Shown: positions 48,004 to 59,379, numbered from the stretch's first letter. The stretch is DNA of 64,000 nucleotides from Rhabdophis nuchalis (GCA_039707465.1 CM077644.1:100239875-100303874), one strand, 5' to 3'. The notes: generated from the letters alone by a model not told the origin. Program-made: numbers and translations.

Positions 48004-50960
48004 CACCTTATTAAACAGTTTTTCCAGACAGTAAAAGCAATGCAAATGTTAAATTAAAGGTAAAATAAAAGAGAAAAGCAATAGAAAAGAGCAAAAGAAA
48101 TGGAAAAAAAATGATAGAAAGGTAGCAAAAAGGGGGGGAAAGAATAATAATAAGCAAGTGGCTTCCAAACCTATTAACAGCAGTTCTAAGTACATTTATA
48201 TTTTGTCCTTTCTCTCTAAGTTTACATACAAATCATCATTTAAAGACAACATGATTGGAATTAGAAATATGACGACTGCAACCTTGACTTATAGTTTTTA
48301 TTTTGGGGTATTAATTATTGGGTTAATGAATATTAGATTTCTGAATATAGATTTAGATTCAACTACCAGTTCCTATCAGAATTTTTCCACCCCCATCTGA
48401 ATAAATGCTTGGGGATTTCCTTCTCAATTCAGTGTGTTTGTAAATTATTGCTAGGCATGTTCATTAAATAGCTAAAAAACACTAAACATAGGCTTCCTAG
48501 AAAATACGCAGGAGATTGATTGCATATTTTGCATTCTACTCCTGTTTCTAAAAAGGCTACAGACTAGTATTTTCTGATGCTAGTAAACTGTGAATTAGGG
48601 AGCATCCAGGGGAAACTGCTCCCTCCCTTGGAAATGCCATGTCTCCCACTGATGCCAGCCTAATTGAAGAAATTATGCTTCCCCCATTCAATTCCCTCTG
48701 GCACCCACTTCTGCTATGCTAACATAGTCATTTTTCATTGTCATGAAAATAAACATTTGGCTTGGATTTAACTGTGCTGAGTTTAGATGGATTCCATCAG
48801 GTTTCATTCAGTGCTGGCATTTGAATGAAAATGCTCTCAAGCACCATTCTCAACAAGCAAGGCTTTTTAGAAAATGAGCTGTCCGTGGTGCTGGTTATCA
48901 AGCCTATTCAGTTGTCATGATCTTGTTTAGTAGAAAAATGCACGTTTCTAATATCCAGCTGCAGCCAGTCATTTCCTGGGCATCTGAACACAAGAGCACA
49001 TTTGATTTTCCCATCATTTCATTACTCCTTTAGATGGTGAACATGGCTCTTTCTATCACCCCAGTCCTACAATTACAATTAGTAACATTCCAAATGCTTA
49101 CTTAAAATTCCATGGATGGGTCTCTTCTGCTGAATATTCACATGCTTTGTACCTGTTAGAATTCACATAGGATATTCTGGGAAAGGATAAAAAGCATCAG
49201 CAAAATAAAAGTGATTTAAGGAAAATATATAAATACATTTTGTACCTAAAAGGAGAACAGAGGTAAAGACAATGTTTAATTGACGGTTCATAAAATTTTA
49301 AACATGCTTTTCTAAAAACTTACAAATAATGTCAGAACCAGAAGAGAATGACACTGGAATTTTACTTAATGTCATTTCAAACTAGGGTGGACCTGAGATA
49401 TCACCTAGCAGAAAATTCAAAGATAAAATTGGAAGCTTGATGGTCAAAGAATCTCAACATCCAGCCTTCAAATATATTTATTTTACAAGCTGCCAGAGAC
49501 AACAAACAGATAACCTTATACTTAACTCCAGAACATAAGATGACAGAAAAGTTTTCCCTAGGTTATAATTAAACAGGGCGGTTCTCTTCAATTTTCAATG
49601 ATGAACAACATTCCAACTCCATGCCATGATATCATCCCTGAAATCAGTGTAGAAGTGACATGTTTTTGCTTCATGCTACATACCAGATTCTTTTCCCAAC
49701 AAAAAAATCTAGATCCAAGTATGTTTGTGCAGAGACTTGTTTTGGGTGCTATTTCTGAAAAGACAACAGTTTGAAAAAGAAAAGCCACTGTACTGAAAAA
49801 CAAATTAAAAATTGCTTTTGAAGCTCTTCTGTTCAAAGTAACCATCTTCCCAAACAACTATAAAACATCCAGTATAAATTGCACATGGTGTACACAAATA
49901 TGTATTCATTAAATAAAACTAAAGGTCCAGGTGATGTTTGGGATTTGAAACATTTTAGGAAAATTTTTGGATTTGCTGGGGTTAGTTTGCAAATTAGGGT
50001 ATGCATGAAAAAAATGATTATTTGTTACCACACGAGAAGAGAAGAATATGCCCAGTTAATCAGAACAAAATCATTTGAGGCAAGGTATCAAGAAGAGCTC
50101 ATTGGCATAGGAATGAACTGTTTCCTCTTGAGAAAACGAGTCAGGGTGAAATGTGTCTATAAAGCAGGAAAACTGGTCAATGCTGACTGACCAGACTAGA
50201 GCATATGTCTGAAATGATAAGGCTGCTCCTAGGACCCAGGTCTACCTAACCCCCCACCCTATTTTTCACAAATTTCCTTAAGGATTATCATTACTCAAAG
50301 GATTGTGTTCTAACTGGAACAAGAGTCATTTCAGTAGGTAGATCTTATTTATCATATAAGGGAAAAATAAAATTTCCACTTTACCCCAATTATTAAAATA
50401 CATAGTTTTAATGTGGATATGGAAGCTCCCTCTCTCTGTAACCCCCTCTCTGTCTCTCTCTCTCTGTCTCTCTCACTCACACACACAAACACGCACACAC
50501 ACACATTTGTTTGTCATTTAATCTCTAGGTAACTGAAAAATAATGAAGGCCAGTCTGACCTAGCAAATTTATTTTATTTTAGGAAACTGGATTTTTCAGG
50601 CTCCTCCAGGTTAAAAATATAAAAATTTATTCAAAGAAACAAAATAAAGAAAATGAAAACAACTGTTATCTATACTCTCATCAGCTCCCCAGGCAGGTAG
50701 CTGTACCTAACCTGAAAGGGGAAAAAACACCGATTGCAATCTAATTAGGAATTAAAAGCTCTGCCCCATATGTATTTTAATTCTTCTTTTTGTATAATGC
50801 AACTATTTTGTGCAGGGGTGTCCCTGGAGGAGGGATCACAAAAGGCAGCAATATGTTCAAAGTCCTGCCCCTTTCGAAAGTTGTTCTACTATATGATGGT
50901 GTGGGCCTTGTTTTAAAGGGGGGAGTAATGACAAACATGTGGATATATAGTAGATGCTGA
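48004..50960. other. Long stretch without recognised features
   Basis: About 3 kb with no repeat family word or coding frame that I recognise, apart from a CT/CA-rich stretch near 50430-50510. The part at 48560-49150 is low in simple repeats. Confidence 0.4.
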
Positions 50961-50976
50961 TAGGGGCATGATGGCT

Positions 50977-51229
50977 CAGGGCTGGATTCTAGCCGGCATT
51001 ACAGTTGGTTTGCACATGTGTGCACTTTGCAAGTACATGCATGCATGCACAGTTTAATGGAAATTGTTCTGCGCATGCACAGAACTCCCCAAAAAGATGG
51101 TGATGGCGGCGACCAGGGAAGCGGTTCAGGAGCATGGCCAGCCTGGGTCGCTGTCAGTTCTGTGACCCAGGCTGGCATACCACGACCAGTTCAGCCAAAC
51201 CAGTCTGAACCAGTAGGAACCCACCTCTG
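50977..51229. mobile_element. hAT-like element (family F) inside a SINE head
   Basis: Left end CAGGGCTGGATTC and right end GGAACCCACCTCTG are imperfect inverted repeats. The interior has TGCGCATGCACAGAACTCCC, GGCGGCGACCAGGGAAGCGG, GTTCTGTGACCCAGGCTGGC and GTTCAGCCAAACCAGTCTGA. The SINE head resumes right after it, but the 8-bp duplication is eroded on the right. Confidence 0.65.
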
Positions 51230-51517
51230 ACTCAGTGATTTATCACACCGAAGTTGTCAGCCTTCCAGCTGACAGCCCAGGTTTGGGAGGTGAGCACTGC
51301 ATGATGGGATGAGTTCCCATTACTTGCCCCAGCTCCTGATCTAACAGCTCAAAAGCCTGAAAATGTGAGTAAATAAATAGGTACCACTTTGGTGGGAAGG
51401 TAACAGAGTTCCATGCACCTCAGCATATAGTCATGCTGGCCACATGGCTACATAAGTGTTTTCCAACAGCACTGGCTCTTTCAACTAAGAAACAGAGATG
51501 AACACTTCCCCCTAGAG

Positions 51518-51880
51518 CAGTGATGGCGAACCTATGGCACGGGTGCCACAGGTGGCACGCGGAGCCATTTCTTAGGGCACGCAAGGTGTTGCCCTGTCAA
51601 CTCCAGCGTGCATGTGTGCTGATTTAGGCCTTCTTTTGAGGCTGTTTTTTGCCCTCTGGAGGCTTCAGGGAAGCTCCTGAAGCCTCTGGAGGTGGGGAGG
51701 GGAGGCTGTTTTGACCCTCCCCAGGCTCCTAGAAAGCCTCTGGAGCCTGGGGAGGGTGAAAAAAGTGTGCCAAAAGCAGGGGGTTGCACACATAGCATTA
51801 TGGTATGGCACGCCCACGTACGACCCCCCTGCGCTCCCCCCGCTTTTGGCACGTGAACCGAAAAAGGTTAGCCATCACTG
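51518..51880. mobile_element. Non-autonomous hAT transposon (family C)
   Basis: Inverted ends CAGTGATGGCGAACCT / AGGTTAGCCATCACTG (one mismatch) and identical CCCTAGAG flanks (51510-51517, 51881-51888). The interior has GGTGGCACGCGGAGCCATTT, GGCACGCAAGGTGTTGCCCT, AGGCTTCAGGGAAGCTCCTG and CGCTTTTGGCACGTG. No transposase. Confidence 0.95.
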
Positions 51881-52034
51881 CCCTAGAGTCAGACACAACT
51901 GGACAGGATAAACCTTTACCTTTATAGATGCTGATATGTGAGAATTGATATCATATATTAGAAGATGGCCTTAGTCTGTGGGCATGGATGTTGAGAATGG
52001 AGGTGAATGGGTGACAGTCACAATATCTGAACCC

Positions 52035-52266
52035 AACCTATCTCAAATTAAAAACTCATTTCTTCTGTCTGGCCGGCCTAGGATAGTCTCTCTGTCTTTG
52101 GGGTTTTATTGGGGTTTTATAATATAGCCTAGTTTTAATGGGAATTTTAGCGCAGGTTTAGATTTAATTTATTTTTAATGAAATGTTTGTATATATTTAT
52201 TGTTTTACTGTGCCTGTGCACCGCCCCGAGTCCCCGAGGGGAGAGGGTGCGGTTTAGAAATATTAA

Positions 52267-52352
<86 letters not shown>
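52035..52352 (+). mobile_element. L2 LINE 3' end with long (ATT)n
   Basis: It begins in the last ORF2 codons (TTCTGTCTGGCCGGCCTAGG, equivalent to ..FCLAGLG of the 11.6-kb copy). A 3' UTR follows with TTTTAGCGCAGG and CACCGCCCCGAGTCCCCGAG, and (ATT)n from 52264 to 52352 (about 29 units). Leu-rich open frames across the ATT run are artefacts. Confidence 0.88.
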
Positions 52353-52353
<1 letters not shown>

Positions 52354-52517
52354 CAGCTGTTTGTGGATGATAAAACAAGGGGATTTATTTGTGTCACTCT
52401 ATAATAGGACTCTTCTGTGGTAAGCAGCAGTAAAACCAATGAGCAGAAAGTGGGTGAAAAATGGGTGGAGTCTGCATCCTAGCAATATTTCCTAAGGCTA
52501 AGCGCTTCCCTACTTTT

Positions 52518-52798
52518 CAGAGGTGGTATTCTGCAGGTTCGGACCAGTTCTGGAAAATCCGGTAGCAGAAATTTTGAGTAATTTAGAGAACCGGTAAATA
52601 CCACCTTTGACTGGCCCTGCTCCCATCTATTCTCTGCCTCCCGAGTCCCAGCTGATCGGGAGGAAATGTGAATTTTGCAGTTACCTTTCCCTGGGTAGGG
52701 AGGGAATAGATATTTTATTGTATCCTTCCCCTGCCATGCCCACCAAGCCACGCCCACAGAACTGATAGTTAAAAAAAAAAAAAAGAATCCCACCACTG
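52518..52798. mobile_element. Non-autonomous hAT transposon (family B)
   Basis: Left end CAGAGGTGGTATTC, right end GAATCCCACCACTG, flanks CTACTTTT and CTGCATTT (6 of 8). The interior matches 43192-43494 throughout (TTTTGAGTAATTTAGAGAAC, TATTCTCTGCCTCCCGAGTC). Confidence 0.87.
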
Positions 52799-53452
52799 CT
52801 GCATTTCCCAATGCCATCTAGCCTGCTGATCTCTTTGTGCCATACATTTCTCTCTCTCTTTCTCACATGAAATTAAATCAAATGTCTCCCATTTCCTTTG
52901 TTTGGCTGGGGGGGGGGGGGAGACATCAGCTATATATCTGCTGATAGAATTTATTCAACTGTTTCACTCACAGTGGAAGTGAAAGTTCCTGCCACTTGGT
53001 GACATGTTTTTCAAGCCCCCTTAGACTTTTTAAGGCATTTGAGCTTTTTAGCTTAAAACTACTTGATGTTCTGGGAAGTGTTGCCCCATTAAAAACAACA
53101 ACACAGCAACCAGCTAAAAGTCTTCTAATAATCGTAGCTATGCTGTCCCTAAAAAACACTTCTGCTTCCTTTTGCACTCTTCCCCATGATCCTCCAGAGA
53201 CCGGCAGGACATCATGGTGAAATCTATGCTCTTTCTATTACACAAACTTTCTTGAGGCCAGCAACCCGGAAATATGATCTTTCCTTTTCATAAATACAAG
53301 CCTTGTTTGGAGCCTGGCAAGCAGTGGTGGGTTTCTGCAGGCTCGCACCTACTCGCGAGAGCCGGTTGGTGAAATTTAGAGAACCGGTGAGAGGGGGTTC
53401 CACCCGCCGCTGCCAGTGACCCAACGGGAAGGAAAGGAAAGGAAGGAAGGAA

Positions 53453-53522
<70 letters not shown>

Positions 53523-53886
53523 ATTTATCATCACAATTGAGTCCAAAATTTTGGTTGCTAAGCAAGAGCGTTGTTAAATGAGTTTCACAACATTTTTTTT
53601 TTAATTGAAAAAGTTTTATTAGTTTTTACATTTTTCCAAGAGGATAGGATAAGGGATATAGGTAAGGTAAAATACAAAGAAATTTTGAGAACTTTCAAGA
53701 CGGAATCGCTGGCCCCTCCAGGGCCTCTTAATAAAACATTGGTAATACATTTTTCAATATACTACAAGATGGAAGTGAGTGCATACATCATAAATTCTAA
53801 ATTCTAAACTCTATGCTGGCAGACATGTACAAACATCCAGATAAAAAATTACATTGGGCTAGTAAAATAAAAGAAACCAAACAAAT

Positions 53887-54738
53887 TCATTTTTTAGATC
53901 TAAGTCTCTTGGCAATTACATCTTCCTGCGCTCCTTTCTGGCCCCCAGCGGGCGGGGCCGTGGCCCCCCCTGCCCCTCCCAAATCTTCACCCAGGATAGA
54001 GGAATGTTTTTTAAGAAAGGCTTCCGCCTCAGCAACTGTTTTAATCCTAACTCTCCCTCCTTCCCAGAACACCAACATCCCTTCGGGCGTCACCCACTTA
54101 AACCAAATCCCGTGGTCAAACAATTTTTTAGATAAGAAGGAAAACTTCCTTCTCATCTCTCTAATCTTTTTAGGGATCTGTTTCAAGATAGCGACTTCTT
54201 TCTGCTGGTAAATTAACGGACCACCTCTCTGAGCCTTCAAAATTTCCTCTCTGGTTGACCTCCTAACAAATTTAACATGTATCTCTCTGGGTACCTCATT
54301 TATCCTGGCATATGCAGAATTTATTCTGTAGGCTAGGTCAATATCCCCCCTGATCTCATCTTTGGGTTTATGCAAATATTCTGCTAAAATTGTACTCATG
54401 AGATCAGGAAGACATTCACCATCTACCTCAGAAACGTTCTGAAATCTTAAAAAGTATGACATTCTTTCAAAATCCATCCTTGACATATGCCCAGTTAATT
54501 CTCCAACTTCAGTTTTAACATTTTTAAGTTCCCCCTTTGCCCCAGCCAGCCCCCCCTCCAATTCCTCGGTCTTCTGTATATTCTCCTTTAGTTGGTTCTG
54601 TGTTTCCATAAGTCCCTGTCTGAAATCCTTATTTTCTTGTCTTAATCCTTTAATTTCCTGCACCAAAGTTTGTAACACTTCTTCCAGAGCTGTCATTCTT
54701 CTTTCCAGTCCTGCCACTTCTGATGTGATAGAAGCCAT
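53887..54738 (-). CDS. L1-type ORF1 protein, intact (283 aa)
   Basis: Start ATG at 54738-54736 in a strong context (ACCATGG), stop TGA at 53889-53887, no interruption. Residues about 8-80 are heptad-like with many Leu/Glu/Lys (LERRMTALEEVLQTLVQEIK), fitting the trimerising coiled coil of L1 ORF1p. Residues about 90-170 have the RNA-recognition-like core (MSYFLRFQNVSE, DIDLAYRIN, EIHVKFVRRSTREEILKA). Residues about 171-245 match the C-terminal domain (GGPLIYQQKEVAILKQIPKK, KFSFLSKKLFDHGIWFKWV, VFWEGGRVRIKTVAEAEAFL). A Gly/Ala/Pro-rich tail ends in KRLRSKK. In the family this protein is a nucleic-acid chaperone that coats LINE RNA in cytoplasmic particles. An intact frame without ORF2 suggests a young copy or retained usefulness in trans. 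Confidence 0.92.
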   Translation of the reverse strand: MASITSEVAGLERRMTALEEVLQTLVQEIKGLRQENKDFRQGLMETQNQLKENIQKTEELEGGLAGAKGELKNVKTEVGELTGHMSRMDFERMSYFLRFQNVSEVDGECLPDLMSTILAEYLHKPKDEIRGDIDLAYRINSAYARINEVPREIHVKFVRRSTREEILKAQRGGPLIYQQKEVAILKQIPKKIREMRRKFSFLSKKLFDHGIWFKWVTPEGMLVFWEGGRVRIKTVAEAEAFLKKHSSILGEDLGGAGGATAPPAGGQKGAQEDVIAKRLRSKK

Positions 54739-55614
54739 GGTAAACTGTTAAAATCCGTGCCACTAAGATGGCGTTTTTTGGGTGGGGCCGCTATGGCAAG
54801 TCAGAAGAACAAGGTCCAAATCAAAGTTGTAGAAAGTTTATAAAGTCCCCAAAGAGAGCAAGTTGCAAAAACAAATATTCAAGCAAAGGAGGCACTCCAG
54901 AGAAGGAATCAATCAGTCCAAAAATTTCTTCATTGGTAGCGAGAGGCAGTCCAAATCATCAAGAAACGTTGGTATTTTTCCACAAACAAAAATAACTTTT
55001 CAGGAACAAAGGGAAGCCATCTTCCACCGCCCTGCCTGGGAACCAGCCGGAGAAAGTCAAAGATACAATTGTTTCAAGCCACCGGACTTAGATACATTTG
55101 TAGATACAAGCCGCAGACTGCTTTCGCTTGCTTAGAGAAAAAAAAAAAAAAAGCCGGATACAAAATAACTCCCTCGCAACGAGGAATCATTTCTAACCGC
55201 CGCTGTTGCACCGAGGGGGGGTTTAACAAACAAACACCCCCCTCCACAGTTCTTTCAGTCCAGGCTGCCAGCAAAAAAAAATAGTTTGAAAAAGCACTCA
55301 CTTTCCCTCTCGCCGCCAAAGCCCCGGAAGGCTTCCGACCCGCCTTCAGCTCTCTCCAAATTTGTTAATTGTTGCCAACCTCCGTTGGCGAAGGGAACCA
55401 AGCCCCCCGCAGCATGCCCCCTTCCTCCTGGGCTGAAGACCCGGACCGCCTCCCAGCTGCCGCCAGGATGGACCAGCCCAGGCAAGCCAGCCCTGCAGAG
55501 GGCCCCCCCAAAGGAAAAGGGGGTGCCCCGCCCCGTTAGGGGCCAAAAGAGGGACAAAACGGCGGACGAACCCCAGAGTTCGTCCGTCGCCGCCAGAAGC
55601 GGAACAGGAAGTCC
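54739..55614 (-). promoter_or_regulatory. 5' UTR / internal promoter region of the ORF1-only retroposon
   Basis: About 876 bp between the 5' junction and ORF1, GC-rich toward its start (GGACTTCCTGTTCCGCTTCT at the terminus, then GGCGGCGACGG). AAGATGGC, the YY1 core found in many L1 promoters, occurs in both orientations: on the plus strand at about 54765-54772 and as GCCATCTT at about 55015-55022. No start site can be assigned. Open frames here on either strand look incidental. Confidence 0.55.
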
Positions 55615-55741
55615 GAGTTTCACAACATTTTAAAAGGTGGCCACTCCCACCCTGTCACATGACTGCCAAGCCACACCCACAAAATAGGCCACACCTACAG
55701 AGTAGGTTCTAAAAAAATTGAAACCCACCACTGCTGGCAAG

Positions 55742-56281
55742 CTACTTTACAGTTGCCATTCATCAATCCCATTTTTTTTTCTCAAGAGCCAAGCAGGATT
55801 AAACTAATTAACTGAAAGTTTAAAAAGGAAAAAAAAAGTAGTTTGGGCTTTCCTGTTAAATTAATGCCTTTCCTGCTCCTTCCATCCGTACAAAAATGTT
55901 AAGTGTTGTTCTTAATACTTTGCTTGAAATAATTGCCTCCCGTGCTGACAACTTGTCAAGAGTTAAGATGATGCAGTTTGATAAGGTCTAAAAACTTTTT
56001 TTATTATTATTATTATTATCTGTTTTGTACAAGGTTATAACTACAAATTTAGTCCAGTGTTAGGAGCCATAGTTCTCACTCACACATTAATAAGAAAGAT
56101 CACACTTTTTCAAAAGATTGCAATTAAATGCCTTATGAGATTTTTCCAACGTATTTGCAATGTTTAAAATATCATTTAATTGGACACTGAGTATGAATGT
56201 TTTATTAAACCTACTTCTTTATATTCTGTTAAAAATGCTGAGATCTCCATTCAGATCAGCATCATGAAGTAAAGGGAAAAA
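55742..56281. other. No recognisable gene or repeat
   Basis: AT-rich sequence with a short ATT run near 56002-56018; no feature recognised. Confidence 0.4.
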
Positions 56282-56289
56282 TCTTTAAC

Positions 56290-57010
56290 CAGTGGTGAGA
56301 TTCAGCCAGTTCGGGCAAGTTCAAGCAAAACAGTTGCTGGCTAGCCCCGCCCCTTCCTGCTTCGCCCTTTCCAGGAGTCCCCACATGCCCCATTTTGGCT
56401 GCCAGGTAGCAGGGAGGCCTCCTAGGCCCAAAACAGGGCATGGGGGATGTGGCAGGATCCCCCCATGGCCCGTTTGGCTCCTGGGAGGCTGCAGGGAGGC
56501 CTCCTAGGCCAGTGATGGCTAACCTTTTTTGGCTCGCATGCCAAAAGCGGGGGGGGGGGCACAGGGGGGTCATGCGAAGGCGTGCCACACCCATAATGCT
56601 ATGTGCTTGACCCCCTGCTTTTGGTGTGCTTTTTTCGCCCTCCTCAGGCTCCAGAGGCTTCAGGAGCTTCCCTGAAGCCTCCAGAAGGTGAAAAACTGCC
56701 TCAAAAGAAGGCCTAAATCAACTGGCCAGTGCACACAAGCACACTGGAGCTGACAGGGCAACATCTCACGTGCCCTAAGAAATGGTTCCGCATGCCACCT
56801 TTGGCACCCATGCCATAGGTTCGCCATCACTGTCCTAGTTCCAAATGGGGCACAGGTGGAAGCATGCCCCCTGTGGCCTGTGTTTGCTCCCAGGGGGAGT
56901 GTAGGAGGCTGAGTGGTGCCTGTCACATCTCCTTGCCAGGCTCACCATGCTCATGCCCACCCAGCCGCTCATTAGGGCAAAGTTGTTAAATTATTTGAAT
57001 CCCACCACTG
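56290..57010. mobile_element. hAT-like element (family E) containing another hAT
   Basis: Left end CAGTGGTGAGATTC, right end GAATCCCACCACTG, flanks TCTTTAAC and GCTTTTAC (6 of 8). The GC-rich interior has CCCATTTTGGCTGCCAGGTA and GAGGCCTCCTAGGCC modules plus CCAGGCTCACCATGC. A family C hAT sits at 56510-56832. Confidence 0.8.
56510..56832. mobile_element. Non-autonomous hAT transposon (family C), nested
   Basis: Inverted ends CAGTGATGGCTAACCT and AGGTTCGCCATCACTG, the reverse orientation of 51518-51880. Flanks TCCTAGGC and TCCTAGTT agree at 6 of 8. The interior has CATGCCAAAAGCGG, TTTTGGTGTGCTTTTTTCGC and GGCACCCATGCC. Confidence 0.88.
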
Positions 57011-57234
57011 GCTTTTACCCTTATATCATTCCATTTTCTCAATGCAAGCCTCCCTGTAGCCAATGCCATTATATGCCTGGCCAACCAATGTAATAAATAG
57101 ATAGGGTTTTATTTATTTGGTTTATTTTTTCCCACCAGCTTTTATTAGTTTTATAAATAACTCAAAGCTGTGAACATATCTAATACACCTTCCTCCTCCT
57201 TTTTTTCTCACAACAAAGCTCTGTGAGGTAAGAT

Positions 57235-57236
<2 letters not shown>

Positions 57237-57289
<53 letters not shown>
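57237..57289. repeat. (GA)n microsatellite
   Basis: About 26 perfect GA units. Confidence 0.95.
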
Positions 57290-57292
<3 letters not shown>

Positions 57293-57423
57293 GCTTAAAG
57301 CCACCCAGCCAGCTTTCATGCCTAAGGCTGGACTAAAACTCAGAGTCTCCTGTTTTTTTCCTTGCTTGGTATCTTGCTTGGTATCTTAACCACTAAAGTG
57401 GTCACTGGGAGTCAGGTGGGATA

Positions 57424-57425
57424 TT

Positions 57426-57512
<87 letters not shown>

Positions 57513-57556
57513 TGTTGTTGTTATTATTATTATTATTATTATTAACAACAACAACA
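57424..57556. repeat. Compound trinucleotide microsatellite (AAT, AGT, TTG, ATT, AAC)
   Basis: AAT units pass into AGT, then TTG, ATT and AAC units without other sequence, directly in front of an R4-like LINE piece. Confidence 0.95.
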
Positions 57557-58985
57557 GTTCAACTGTTCAGCAGTGACATCAAAATGAACTTTGGACTTGA
57601 AAAATGTGCTATATTATCCATGCAGCGAGGAAAAATGGAAAAAACAGAAGGAATAGAACTGGGAAATGGAAATATAGTGAAAGCAATAGCAAAGGATGAT
57701 GGTTACAAGTACCTAGGCATATTGGAAGCAGATAAGATCTTGAATGGAAAAGTCAAAGAATCAACACAAAAGGAATACATCAGGAGGGTACGCAAAATAT
57801 TAAAATCAAAGCTGAATGCTGTAAACATAATTAAAGCCATTAATACATGGGCAGTTCCAGTGATAATGCTATTCAGCTGGAAAACTTGGACGGGAAAACA
57901 CGCAAACTTTTGAATATATACCACGCTTTACATCCACGAAGTGACATCGACAGGTTGTACCTGCCAAGAAAAATAGGGGGCAGGGGGCTATTGCAAATCC
58001 ATCAAACTGTAGAAGAAGAAAAACGAAGTTCGAATGATTATATGAACCAAAGTACAGAAAAATTGCTGCAGGCTATAAAAATGGAGAACAGCATAAAAAC
58101 AGTAGAAACAAAGGCAGAATATAAGGAAAAACAGCTGGATGAAAGATTAAATAGATGGAAAACCAAAGCTTTGCATGGACAGCACTTGAAAAACATTTAA
58201 GGAAAATGTGATGACAACTTGACATGGACATTGCTTAAGATGGGAACTATCAAGAAAGAAACTTTAATACTAGCCGCTCAAGAACAAGCACTACAAACTA
58301 ATGCCATGAAAGCGAAGATTAAAAAATCCACTGACAACCTAAACTGCCGACTGCAATAAGAAAGTCGAAACTGTTTCACATTTAATATGTGAATGCAGCA
58401 AAATCTCACAAACTGATTACAAAGCTAGACATGACTGAGTTGCTAAATTAATCCACTGGTCATTATGTAAAAAATATGATTTACCTGTGTCTAGAAAGTG
58501 GGATCACAAAGTGGAAAAAGTTATTGAAAATGAGATGGTGAAGATCTTGTGAGATTGTCATTTGGAGCACAACACACCAGATATCACGGTTGTAGAGGGC
58601 CAAAGTGTACAGTTTATAGGTATCGCTGTTCCTGGAGATGCCAGAGTCAAAGAAAAAGAACTAGAAAAAATAATGAAATATCGCGACCTGGCCATCGAAA
58701 CTACACGGCTATGGATGAAGCATGTCACAGTGATACCCATTGTCATCAGGCCATTGGCACCATGTCCAAAAATTTTACTAAATACATCAACAAATTGCAG
58801 CTTCCTGCAATAACACCAGTGGAACTGCAAAAAACTGCGCTACTTGGAACATCTTACATTCTAAGAAGGTACTTGGTTGATACCTAGGATGCTGGCAGCA
58901 AACCGTATCAACCATTAGCACCAGTCAATAGTATTTGTAATGCATTTTTAAATGTTCAGTTGGCTGAGTTTCATGTTTCATGAAT
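57557..58985 (+). pseudogene. R4/Dong-like LINE: polymerase C-terminus, zinc knuckle and restriction-like endonuclease
   Basis: Frame 1 (to 57913) reads MNFGLEKCAILSMQRGK.. DDGYKYLGILEADKI.. INTWAVPVIMLFSW. The next frame continues TRKLLNIYHALHPRSDIDRL, YLPRKIGGRGLLQIHQ to 58200. Then come TWLKMGTIKKETLILAAQEQ-type codons, a decayed Cys/His knuckle (KVETVSHLICECSK) and the endonuclease NTPDITVVEGQ.. FIGIAVPGDARVKEKELEKI, MKYRDLAIETTRLW. PD, D and K-Y in this order mark the restriction-like endonuclease of R4-group LINEs. Several frameshifts and stops make it dead. It ends near a (AAC)n run. Confidence 0.8.
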
Positions 58986-58994
58986 AAAGTAAAT

Positions 58995-59099
<105 letters not shown>

Positions 59100-59270
59100 T
59101 TGGAAATTTTAAATTTATCAAACTTGAACATTCTGATTCTACAAAAAAATGCCCTGCTTGGAACAGCTTATATCCTCCGACTTTACCTTAACAGTTCTTA
59201 GGTCCTTGGTTAGGACTCAAGCTGTTGAGCTACCAACCAGCCCCAAAGGCTGTGAATCTCACCAAAGATT
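59100..59270 (+). mobile_element. R4/Dong-like LINE 3' end
   Basis: Encodes a decayed LNILILQKNALLGTAYIL, then a 3' UTR with GTCCTTGGTTAGGACTCAAG, CTACCAACCAGCCCCAAAGG and AATCTCACCAAAGATTAAC, running into AAT units. Matches the end of 59380-59900. Confidence 0.8.
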
Positions 59271-59273
59271 AAC

Positions 59274-59378
<105 letters not shown>

Positions 59379-59379
59379 C

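Larger units (their letters stand above)
50962..51925 (+). mobile_element. tRNA-derived SINE (family 2) carrying two nested hAT insertions
   Basis: SINE pieces in order: GGGGCATGATGGCTCA (head, to 50976), CTCAGTGATTTATCACACCG through AGATGAACACTTCCCCCTAG (51231-51517), then CCCTAGAGTCAGACACAACT and CCTTTACCTTTA (51881-51925). Left-out inserts are 50977-51229 and 51518-51880. The second is bounded by a clean 8-bp duplication. Confidence 0.82.
53597..55614 (-). mobile_element. Complete ORF1-only L1-type retroposon (half-L1, HAL1-like)
   Basis: The 17-bp duplication GAGTTTCACAACATTTT lies at 53580-53596 and 55615-55631. Read on the minus strand: a GC-rich 5' UTR from 55614, one intact ORF1 (54738-53887), a 3' UTR of about 290 bp, AATAAA (53620-53615) and a short poly(A). 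The target reads TTTT/AAAATG in sense orientation, the preferred cut of L1 endonuclease. There is no ORF2 sequence between ORF1 and the poly(A), so it cannot copy itself and must borrow an L1 reverse transcriptase. ORF1-only L1 derivatives (HAL1) are known in mammals; the family here is a parallel by structure only. Confidence 0.9.
53322..55733. mobile_element. Non-autonomous hAT transposon (family A), split by an L1-type retroposon
   Basis: Ends CAGTGGTGGGTTTC and GAAACCCACCACTG with identical flanks CTGGCAAG (53314-53321, 55734-55741). Left part 53322-53596 contains the (GAAA)n core (53457-53522). Right part 55632-55733 carries GTGGCCACTCCCACC.. and ACACCTACAGAGTAGGTTCT. Without the 2-kb insert it would be about 375 bp, like the 20.7-kb copy. 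Confidence 0.94.

Noticed and set aside
48158..48400. Possible small exon (80-codon open frame)
   Set aside because: Ile/Leu/Phe-rich AT-driven frame without splice-site context, homology or a neighbour exon.
53887..54738. Host gene reading for the 283-aa protein
   Set aside because: Coiled coil plus RNA-binding core plus C-terminal domain, poly(A) tail and 17-bp target duplication identify it as L1-type ORF1 of a retroposon, not a host exon.
55255..55633. Open frames of about 115-122 codons on both strands
   Set aside because: They cover the GC-rich 5' UTR of the ORF1-only retroposon, overlap each other on opposite strands, and cross the insertion junction.
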